Positions 1-6,114 of a DNA stretch of 6,298 nt are shown one piece after another (positions within the stretch are counted from its first letter, which is position 1; each line of letters begins with the position of its first letter). The DNA is from Tyzzerella sp. (lineage in GTDB: Bacteria; Bacillota; Clostridia; Lachnospirales; Anaerotignaceae). The translations under genes were made by a program, and so were the position numbers. The notes under the pieces were generated by a model. The model made no database searches and had not been told where the DNA came from. It saw only the letters and a list, made by a program, of their open reading frames with translations. The stretch is taken from NCBI GenBank assembly GCA_019415525.1, contig DXZA01000015.1, positions 1 to 6,298 on the forward strand, given 5' to 3'.

Positions 1-1255
1 TCTTTTTATCTGCATATACAACTTTTCTTACAACAGCTTCTCTTAAGGGATATTTCTCGTTTAGTTCAATTCCCCATTCAAAAAATAAGTGTAGTTTTGT
101 TTTCATAGGTTTAACACATGTTCTTGTAACAATAAATGTATCTTTAGGCATTGTTTTTAATTCATCAGGTGTCATAAGAGGTCTTCCTGTCATCCGTAAT
201 GACTTTGATTTATCTTTACCCTGGGATATACTTCCTGTCATAACCGTTCTATCTCCCAATGTTTTTGAAAGTATATTTGCTGCTTCTGAATTAGGTGCAA
301 AACCTCCATATATACATATCTGACAGTTATCAATTATTATGTCTGCACCTTCTTTTCCATAGTTCTTTTCAAGCTGAGCCAATGATTGTATTATAGGTAC
401 GAAACTTATCCTTCTTGAACGACTGGCTGAAAACATCATTTCAGCTGATTGTATAGCCGGAAGTGTTCCAAACTCATCAAGAAAAAACATCACTCTATTA
501 GGCAGTTTACCTCCCATTTCATCAGCTATTGAAAGCATTTCTCTGTAAAGCTGTTGTACAATTAATGAAATTAAAAAATATTTGCTATCGTCTTCTTCCG
601 GCATAATCAAAAATACTGCTGATTTATTTTTACAAAACTTTTCAGTATCTATTTTTGTTTCAAAACAAAGAAGTTGTTCTATTTCTGAATCAAGAAAAGC
701 ATTTAATCTTGATAATGCTGTTGAAAGTACAGATGCCATTGCTTGGTCAGATGTATTTAGTGCAGCACCTGAAAGCCATCTTGCTTTATGTTCTTCCGGA
801 AGTTTTTCCATAAGCAGTTTAAACTGACTTTTACCTTTAACTTCTGAGGGAGCAAGTAAGTCCTGTATAAGTTTAAAGACACTTATTATATGTCTTTCTT
901 CGCCCTTATCCCTTTGTTCTATTTCTCCAAAGGCATAAGGTGAACAAAACTCTGCAATAACTAAAATCACAGAAGTAATAAGACCTTCTGCCGAGTCATA
1001 AAAGAATGCATTCTGTCCTGCATTTGCTGAATCAAATCCACCTGAATTCATAATTGTTTTTGATATTATTTTTGCATACTTTTCAGCTTTAGCTTTTGCT
1101 ACAAGTGAATTTGTTTGCAAATATTCGTCCATATATCTGTTGACCATATGAAGCATATTAAAGCCATCACTTTGTGTTGGATTTCTTAAATCAAGTACTG
1201 AAATGTCATAACCATAATACTTTTTGGCAATAGGTGCATAGCTTCTTAGCAGGTC
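1..1255 (-). CDS. Type IV coupling protein (VirD4/TraG family), 3' exon, runs off the window
   Basis: The frame is open without a stop for 418 codons, from GAC at 1255-1253 to the left edge. It follows the 5' exon directly: SDTKG joins DLLRSYAPIAKKYYGYD, the usual coupling-protein order. Walker B is FFLDEFGTLPAI, with Asp403 and Glu404 in spliced numbering. Further family blocks are VLDLRNPTQSDGFNML, IMPEEDDSKYFLISLIVQQL, SFVPIIQSLAQLEKNYG and MTPDELKTMP. The spliced protein is at least 561 residues, close to the usual length of about 600, so only the C-terminus is missing. This exon has no plausible start of its own and lacks Walker A, so it depends on splicing. Confidence 0.9.
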
Positions 1256-1316
1256 GTAGAGTAGGAATGAACCGCCTTGCTATATTTCTACAGTAGGTTT
1301 GTCCAGACCTCTCTCA
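1256..1316 (-). ncRNA. Group II intron domain VI with branch-point adenosine
   Basis: AGAGAGG (1314-1308) pairs with CCT and CTCT (1265-1263, 1261-1258), leaving A1262 bulged, seven bases from the intron end. This is the expected position of the lariat branch point. The distal part (TACTGTA-GAAA-TATAGCA) forms an imperfect hairpin. Confidence 0.85.
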
Positions 1317-1350
1317 GAACCGTACGTACACCTCTCGATGTATACGGCTC
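1317..1350 (-). ncRNA. Group II intron domain V
   Basis: The 34-base element starts GAGCCGTA and ends TACGGTTC, which pair over the whole lower stem, including the AGC catalytic triad at positions 2-4. A short asymmetric bulge and an upper stem with a GAGA-like loop follow. Length and layout are those of the catalytic core of group II introns. Confidence 0.93.
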
Positions 1351-1375
1351 GCCATTATTGCTAATCAATAAAAAT

Positions 1376-3164
1376 TCAAGGATTGTGAATTTTATAATGA
1401 CATTCTTTGCAAACAGCTATTGTTTTTCGCTTTTTTGCTATCATTATAATTTCCCAGAAACTTTTACCTTTAAGATTTTTAATTTTGTTAATATGATGAA
1501 TTTCAAGTGATACATTAGTTTTACCACATAATTCACACTTCTTTGCAGATAATCTATCATCAAATGTTGTTCTGTTAGATGCATAAATAACTGCATAATC
1601 CTTTATTACTTCATCGAAATTAGTTGATTTTTTACACTTCATAAAATCTGCAAATTTACTGTATCTGATATCTTTTTTTGTTTTATAAGGAATTTGCCAA
1701 CTTCCATTATGTGAATATTTTCCTATGATTTTTCTTACAGTTGTTTTATGCTTACCGGCAATTGTTTTTAAACAACTATATTCCATAAAATATGCAAAGT
1801 AGCATAGTTTGTTATAGTTGCTTGCTAAAGCATAATAATTACAAATTCCCCTCAATTCAGCATTAAATGCTGTTAAAATTTCCAAATCAGTACAGGAATA
1901 AAGGTATTTTCTCGCAATAGGTTCAAGTGTGCCATCTTTTAATTGTCGTATAATAGACTTATTAAAAAGAAACGGCATAATTTTATCTTGAAATGGTATG
2001 CATAGTTCTACCTTCATATTTAGTGTTCTTTGTAAATATTTGCCGTGTGGTTTTACAGTATTATCTCGTCTGACACGAATGTCATAACCAAGAAATCTGG
2101 CAAACTGACTGCTGTGAGTTATAAGTGTTTTTTCTTCTGATAGTTCCATTTTTAATTCCTGACTTATAAAATCAGCAAATTGCTTTTTAATTCTCTCACA
2201 ATCAGTTTTATCTCCTTTTATACCAATAATAAAATCATCAGCATAGCGGATATATTTCATTATCTTAGCTGTTTGAGATGCATAAGGTGTTTTACGAAGT
2301 TGTTTTTTAAGTTCTTTTCTCTTTTTCAGCAAATCAGACTTTTGTTGTCCTGTAGCTGTTTTCAACTGTTTTCTTATTGAAGTAATCATACCTGACAATT
2401 TACCGTATTCTTTGGTATACACTCTATCTCGCTTTTTATAAAATGACTTTGCAGTCTTTTCCGCAAATTTATCAAGTTCATTCAGATAGATATTTGCTAA
2501 CATAGGTGATATAATACCACCTTGTGGGCTTCCTGAATATGTGGTGTAATATTTCCAATCCTCAATATATCCCGCTCTTAAAAATTTCCATACAAGTTTT
2601 ATTAATCTTGCGTCTTTAATTTTTCTTCCAATGATATTAACAAGTAAATGATGATTTATATTGTCAAAACAACCTTTAATATCTCCTTCTACAAACCATA
2701 TTGTACCTGTAAATTCTTTTTTTTATAGAATTTAGTGCTGTATGACAACTTCTTTTAGGTCTGAAACCATAAGAATTATTTGAGAATATTGGTTCATAGA
2801 CTGCTTCCAAAATCATTCTCAATACTTCTTGGACAAGTTTATCTGTAAAAGTTGGTATTCCTAAAGGTCGTTGTTTCTTGTTATTACCTTTCTTTTGGAT
2901 ATACTTTCTTCGGACTGGCTTAGGTTGATAGCTTTCATCTAATAATGCTTGTATTATTAAATCAACCTTTTCTTTACTGAAACCATCTGCGGTATCGTTA
3001 TCAACACCTTGTGTTGACGCACCTTTGTTGGCATATAAATTTTTATATGCTATAAAATAAATGTCAGGTCGTAACATATAGCGATATAATCTTGTAAAAA
3101 TTTCATCTTTATTTTTGCTTGAATTTTTACTGATGTTTACTAAAATCTCTGTTGTTGGTTTCAT
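1376..3164 (-). pseudogene. ltrA: Group II intron reverse transcriptase/maturase/HNH endonuclease, frameshifted (LtrA-type)
   Basis: This is the intron-encoded protein that folds and splices the intron and retrotransposes it. It is split into two frames at a run of eight A (minus strand, 2724-2717). The first frame (3164 to a TAA at 2678-2676) holds residues 1-149 of the RT, with KQRPLGIPTFTDKLVQEVLR and SYGFRPKRSCHTALNS, then 13 out-of-frame residues. The second frame, read with seven A, continues at once with FTGTIWFVEGDIKGCFDNIN (RT block 3, catalytic Asp), SGSPQGGIISPMLANIYL, and YADDF (active-site Asp pair). It goes on through the maturase X region (RYSKFADFM) to a C-terminal HNH domain (CELC, EIHHIN, CKECHYKIH). 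The restored length is about 595 residues, normal for this family, and no other lesion is visible. Activity depends on whether the shift is real. Confidence 0.9.
2717..2724 (-). other. A8 homopolymer at the frameshift site
   Basis: The mRNA sense reads ATAAAAAAAAGAATTT. Seven A restore the RT frame (SIKKEFTG); the eight present lead to 13 foreign residues and a stop. A run of this length favours both RNA-polymerase slippage and sequencing error. Confidence 0.85.
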
Positions 3165-3166
3165 TT

Positions 3167-3180
3167 GAGGCTTTCCTCCC
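3167..3180 (-). promoter_or_regulatory. Intron ORF ribosome binding site within a domain IVa-like hairpin
   Basis: The minus strand reads GGGAGGAAAGCCTC just before the ATG at 3164. GGGAGG (3180-3175) is a strong Shine-Dalgarno site. GAGG pairs with CCTC around an AAAG loop, which hides it. In Ll.LtrB the equivalent structure is the high-affinity LtrA binding site and represses LtrA translation when bound. The same autoregulation is inferred here from the near-identical local sequence. Confidence 0.7.
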
Positions 3181-3485
3181 TAATCAATTTTTTGATTTTA
3201 GAACACAATAACTGTTCCCCTTCGCCGTGTAAGGGTTATTATCCCTCTCAGACTACTATGAGAACTCCGTTGCCATATTGGATTTTCAGCGTCATCTCTC
3301 TTGCCATACAGACTTAAGATTTATCACCTAAAGGCATTTCGCATAGCTTTTACACATTGTGTCTAAGCACTCCAACTTAGGCAATCCCCAGTTAGTGCAA
3401 TAAGTAGGTAATTGCAGATTGTCAGGTATGCTTTCGTTTCGTTATCACCAGTTCTCTGGCTTGTCATATGAATTTATTGATAACC

Positions 3486-3510
3486 CATTGTACAAAGGAG
3501 AAATACAATG
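3486..3510 (-). other. EBS1 (plus delta) hairpin in intron domain I
   Basis: In intron sense a seven-base-pair stem, CATTGTA with TACAATG, presents an 11-base loop TTTCTCCTTTG. EBS1 is TCCTTT (3499-3494) and pairs with AAAGGA, the last six exon bases. The two bases before it, TC (3501-3500), form delta and pair with GA, the first two bases of the 3' exon. The loop is thus complementary to eight contiguous bases of the ligated junction. Display of EBS1 in a terminal loop is the expected arrangement. Confidence 0.85.
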
Positions 3511-3528
3511 TTATTCATATCAAAGGTT

Positions 3529-3533
3529 GATAC
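3529..3533 (-). other. EBS2 of the group II intron
   Basis: The minus strand reads GTATC and pairs with GATAC at exon positions -12 to -8 (plus-strand 3807-3811), the IBS2 spacing I recall for Ll.LtrB. It lies about 30 bases 5' of EBS1, in the expected order. Five base pairs alone would be weak; position and spacing carry the call. Confidence 0.65.
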
Positions 3534-3799
3534 TGTAATATACAGTTACATACACATTCCTTTATCCGGACACAACGGAAACTTGAAACTCACATTCAAC
3601 ATTTTATTATAGTTTTACCCTCATATCTACTTGACGTTGCAGTTCAGTCGCACCTTTGTGTATAAGATGACTTACTGCTTTTCCTGTTGTGCTATTGTCC
3701 CATTCAGTTTTCACTTCTTTGGTTAAACAGGTCGTCTCCATCGTTATCGTAATGGGTAGTACCTTAATCTACTTCTTATTGTACCCTATCTGGGCGCAC

Positions 3800-3811
3800 T
3801 CCTTTCGTATC
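3800..3811 (-). other. Intron target IBS2-IBS1 in the 5' exon
   Basis: GATACGAAAGGA is the intron-recognised target just upstream of the junction and is exactly the four codons for Asp-Thr-Lys-Gly. The only base not in EBS pairing is -7, the third base of the Thr codon. Confidence 0.8.
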
Positions 3812-4228
3812 GCTTGTAATAAAGCTCATACCTGATGCACAGCAATATTCAATATTTGGATATAAAAACTTTGCGGTCTTTCCAACACCTGCCGCACCTA
3901 TCATAAGTGAATGAACATCACCTTCATCAACTATTGCAGACACTTTTTTCTTTTTACCAAATTTAACAATATTACAGCCAATAATTATCCCTTGTGGTAA
4001 ATCTTTTGTTTTTCCTTCTCTCCATAAGTTAGGTTCATAATCAACACGCTTAAAAGATTTACTTATTTCTTTAGGTGTGGCAAAACTTGCAGAACCGTGT
4101 TGACCATCACCTACTGTTTTACTTTTTATATTCAATGTTTTTCTGTCAGCCAAAAACATAAAAATCATAAAAACACTAAACATCAAAAATAGTGGTGTAA
4201 GTTTTATTAAATTTTCCAATATATTCAC
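3800..4228 (-). CDS. Type IV coupling protein (VirD4/TraG family), 5' exon
   Basis: This exon encodes residues 1-143 of the conjugation ATPase that links the relaxase-DNA complex to the mating channel. A short hydrophobic segment at residues 11-26 (TPLFLMFSVFMIFMFL) is the membrane anchor. The typical GDGQHGSASFAT region follows at 40-51, Walker A is GAAGVGKT at 111-118, and the exon ends in the conserved motif SFITSDTKG. The next bases are a group II intron, so an unspliced message adds only VRPDRVQ and stops at TAA (3778-3776). The coding start is either GTG at 4228, one base after the TOPRIM stop, or TTG at 4219, which has GAGGTG six bases before it. The GTG has no clear upstream site of its own. 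The exon is 429 bases, exactly 143 codons, so the intron is in phase 0. Confidence 0.9.
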
Positions 4229-4229
4229 C

Positions 4230-5789
4230 TCACATATTCATAGTCATTTGTGGTTGTTGTGATTGTTCTGTCATTTTCATTCTCTCTAGTTCCTTTATAT
4301 AATCTGTTTCAGCATATATTTCAGCTTTTATAGATGTATTCAGTAATTTTTTCACCCATAATAAAAAAGATTGGCTATTATCAGTAAAACTATTTTCCAA
4401 GTAGCCAATCTCTTCTTTTATTTGTTCTATTCTGTTTTTCATTACACATTTATCTTTATAAGGTTTATATTCATCTTCTATTTGCAACATCACATCAATA
4501 TATGTAGATATAGTATAATTATCTTTCATTGATTTACATATAATAGAAGCTGATATGTCAGTCAGCCTTAAAAAAGCACCCCTTAATATTTTTATATTTT
4601 CATCATCTAATATTTCAACTGATTTTTCTATCAAAACAAAATCTCTTTTTATTTGTTCTATATAAAAATTTATGCCTTTTTGCTTATAATTTTCATCTCT
4701 CCAAGCTATATATTTATTTTCATCATTTTTATTTAAAGATATAAGATTTTTAATAGTTTTCTTACAGCCTTCTTTTTTAGGGTGCATTTGTATTGCTATT
4801 GCTTCTTTACCGTTTTTAGCCTTCAATTCTTCATTCCAATCTTTATATAATGGATTTATTATAACTGTGTTTATTTTATTACCATACATTTCGTCAAGCA
4901 TATCATTTATTTTCTCTCCTGCTTCTATTCCTGCAATATCATAATCTAAACACAAATATATTTCTTTTATGTTTTTGTTTTCTTTAATAAATCTTAATAA
5001 TGGTTTTGGTGAAAGTCCATCTAAAGCTATATAACTATCATTTTCCCAGTCTTCTTTTGAAAGTGTTATAAATGACATAAGGTCAACAGCTGCTTCAAAT
5101 ACAAAAACTCTTTCACTTTTTCCCCTCCAACAGAAACCAAATAATGTATCAGAGCCTGTAACTTTAATTTTAAATTTCTTTCCATTATTAGATGTTGATT
5201 TTTTACTGGCTGATTTAGGTACACCGTTTTTATCTGTTCCAAGGAATACTATATTTCCGTATTTTGATTCTTGATATATAAATCCTTTATCTACAAACTT
5301 TGCTACTACTTCCTTTGATATATATCTTTTTTCTGTAAGATACTCAAATAGCCTATCATTATTATTAGCTTTTACAGGAAGAATAAATTCAGACTTTTTA
5401 GGAATATTAATTTCTTCATTTATTTTAGTTGTTTCATTATTTTTATTATTTTCTATTCTTTGTTTTTTATTGTTGGAAACTGACTCCGAAGAGTCATCCC
5501 AACCATTTAACATAGGTTCTTCACCATATAATAATTCTTTTAATGCATCTCTAAAATTTAAACCATAAAACTCTTTCATAAATTGAATTGGATATCCACC
5601 TATTCCATTTTTATGGTCATACCATTTATTATTTCGTATTGTAATACTATCGTGTGTTCCTGTACTGTCTTTATATATTAATATAAACTCTGTTCCTGAA
5701 GGTTTTAATTGTTCGCCCCTTTTTCTAAGATAAGTTTCAAGGCTTGAGTCATTTGCTTTTTGTATTTGTTCTTTAGTGTAAAGTGCCAT
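4230..5789 (-). CDS. DUF3991/TOPRIM-type protein of a conjugative element
   Basis: The 519-residue protein is of the primase-like type found beside relaxase and coupling-protein genes in Firmicutes conjugative elements; its exact biochemical role is not established. Residues 1-90 resemble a CHC2 primase zinc-finger fold (WYDHKNGIGGYPIQFMKEFYG) but contain no cysteine, so zinc binding is probably lost. Residues 95-135 are a polar linker rich in Asn, Lys and Glu. Residues 140-225 match the DUF3991 region. A TOPRIM fold follows, with the expected acidic residues Glu232 (VFVFEAAVD) and Asp282/Asp284 (LCLDYDIAG), and KDWNE at 316-320. Residues 340-505 are charged and helical and unassigned. The gene is visibly more AT-rich than the coupling-protein exons. 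It is followed, after a single base, by the GTG of the coupling-protein gene, implying translational coupling. The domain call rests on motif recognition without a profile search. Confidence 0.82.
   Translation of the reverse strand: MALYTKEQIQKANDSSLETYLRKRGEQLKPSGTEFILIYKDSTGTHDSITIRNNKWYDHKNGIGGYPIQFMKEFYGLNFRDALKELLYGEEPMLNGWDDSSESVSNNKKQRIENNKNNETTKINEEINIPKKSEFILPVKANNNDRLFEYLTEKRYISKEVVAKFVDKGFIYQESKYGNIVFLGTDKNGVPKSASKKSTSNNGKKFKIKVTGSDTLFGFCWRGKSERVFVFEAAVDLMSFITLSKEDWENDSYIALDGLSPKPLLRFIKENKNIKEIYLCLDYDIAGIEAGEKINDMLDEMYGNKINTVIINPLYKDWNEELKAKNGKEAIAIQMHPKKEGCKKTIKNLISLNKNDENKYIAWRDENYKQKGINFYIEQIKRDFVLIEKSVEILDDENIKILRGAFLRLTDISASIICKSMKDNYTISTYIDVMLQIEDEYKPYKDKCVMKNRIEQIKEEIGYLENSFTDNSQSFLLWVKKLLNTSIKAEIYAETDYIKELERMKMTEQSQQPQMTMNM
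4363..4411 (-). terminator. Terminator-like hairpin inside the TOPRIM gene
   Basis: On the minus strand AGATTGGCTA (4411-4402) pairs perfectly with TAGCCAATCT (4377-4368). The last T of that arm plus five more make a six-T tract (to 4363). The 24-base loop can form an inner AAAA/TTTT pairing. This is the layout of an intrinsic terminator, but the stem is only 4/10 GC and the loop is long. It lies within codons for about residues 460-476, some 140 bases before the coupling-protein start. It could attenuate transcription into the coupling-protein gene or be silent in a translated message. Confidence 0.4.
5481..5496 (-). other. UUCG-capped RNA hairpin inside the TOPRIM gene
   Basis: In the mRNA sense the sequence is TGACTC-TTCG-GAGTCA. 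This gives a perfect six-base-pair stem closed by C-G around a UUCG loop, an exceptionally stable tetraloop class. It lies in the codons of the inter-domain linker (about residues 98-104, within DDSSESV). No T tract follows, so it is not an intrinsic terminator. Confidence 0.5.
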
Positions 5790-5793
5790 ATTG

Positions 5794-5805
5794 CCTACCT
5801 TCTTT
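5794..5805 (-). promoter_or_regulatory. Ribosome binding site of the TOPRIM gene
   Basis: The minus strand reads AAAGAAGGTAGG just before the ATG at 5789, with AAGG 8 bases upstream. The site overlaps the last codons and the TAG of the upstream ORF, so ribosomes finishing that ORF stop on the start region of the next. This supports the ATG at 5789 as the true start. Confidence 0.75.
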
Positions 5806-6109
5806 CTTGTTCTGCATTATCCAATGCATATTCAATGTAACAAAAATCAAAGTTGTTTTCTTCATATGCTTTTATAATATCTTCAATATATTCATTTGTA
5901 GGAAACACAGTAGCTGTATTTTTAGGTATGTAAACCACAGTCACTATATCATCATTTACATATTTGTCATCTATTTTTATATGAAAGTATAATTTATCAT
6001 AACTTTCTTTGGGATATATTTCTTCTATTTTAACAATATCATTTTCTTCAATACTCCATATAACTGCTGGTACACACATATCTTTATCACTTTTTATTAA
6101 ACCAAGCAC
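5795..6109 (-). CDS. Small acidic hypothetical protein, GTG start
   Basis: I do not recognise this 104-residue product. It is acidic, soluble-looking and has no membrane segment or signal peptide. It contains a beta-rich stretch (KLYFHIKIDD, IVTVVYIPKN) followed by a probable helix (EYIEDIIKAYEENN). The chosen start is GTG at 6109-6107. It lacks a well-spaced Shine-Dalgarno site: the nearest candidate, AAGGA, lies about 16 bases upstream, inside the preceding reading frame. The frame is open upstream as FFNQ to a TAG at 6124-6122. The preceding ORF stops only 4 bases before the GTG. It may be translated by coupling to that ORF, or it may be the C-terminal part of that gene displaced by one base at the T6 run. 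Its last codons carry the ribosome binding site of the TOPRIM gene, which starts 5 bases after its TAG, so the two are co-transcribed. Confidence 0.6.
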   Translation of the reverse strand: MLGLIKSDKDMCVPAVIWSIEENDIVKIEEIYPKESYDKLYFHIKIDDKYVNDDIVTVVYIPKNTATVFPTNEYIEDIIKAYEENNFDFCYIEYALDNAEQERR

Positions 6110-6114
6110 TTGGT
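6101..6114. repeat. Perfect 14-bp inverted repeat at a start codon
   Basis: ACCAAG-CA-CTTGGT is a perfect dyad with six-base arms and a two-base centre. The GTG proposed as start of the 104-residue ORF sits in the middle of it. It could be an operator half-site pair or chance. The centre is too short for a normal RNA loop, although four of the six pairs could form around a six-base loop. Confidence 0.35.

Larger units (their letters stand above)
1256..3799 (-). mobile_element. Complete group II intron, mitochondrial-like (Ll.LtrB-type, IIA)
   Basis: The 2544-base intron starts GTGCGCCCAGATAGGGTA and ends CTACTCTAC (a 3' AY end). Both ends, and the CAAGGCGGTTC stretch of domain VI, closely resemble those I recall for lactococcal Ll.LtrB. 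It contains a 34-base domain V, a domain VI with a bulged A, and an LtrA-type ORF in domain IV. The boundaries are supported by pairing: EBS1 with exon positions -6 to -1, EBS2 with -12 to -8, and delta with +1/+2. Exon position +5 is T, the base reported as important for bottom-strand cleavage in Ll.LtrB. Removal restores the coupling-protein frame. All RNA parts appear present; only the ORF is frameshifted. Confidence 0.95.
3181..3799 (-). ncRNA. Group II intron ribozyme domains I-III and start of IV
   Basis: This stretch of about 620 bases has no gene. It holds the 5' catalytic part of the intron, from the GTGCG end to the base of the ORF-bearing loop. The visible exon-binding elements are annotated separately. 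Local hairpins such as AGGG(ATAATA)CCCT near 3234-3247 fit folded RNA. I did not assign the boundaries of domains I, II and III. Confidence 0.85.

Noticed and set aside
582..827. Plus-strand ORF of 81 codons
   Set aside because: It is the antisense shadow of the coupling-protein 3' exon, which has clear family motifs; there is no ribosome binding site or recognisable product.
1277..1510. Plus-strand ORF of 77 codons
   Set aside because: It runs antisense across intron domains V/VI and the HNH end of the maturase, with low-complexity content and no support.
2180..2380. Plus-strand ORF of 66 codons, hydrophobic-looking
   Set aside because: It is antisense to the YADDF region of the maturase; its apparent hydrophobicity comes from reading Lys/Asn-rich codons in reverse.
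1376..2503. A separate 375-residue gene starting at ATG 2503
   Set aside because: The frame is open far upstream, to the A8 run, and encodes RT blocks 3 and 4 before this ATG. The ATG lies inside the conserved SPMLANIYL motif, so it is an internal Met.
3776..4228. A complete 150-residue coupling-protein-like gene ending at 3776
   Set aside because: The last seven residues and the stop are intron sequence; the true exon ends at 3800.
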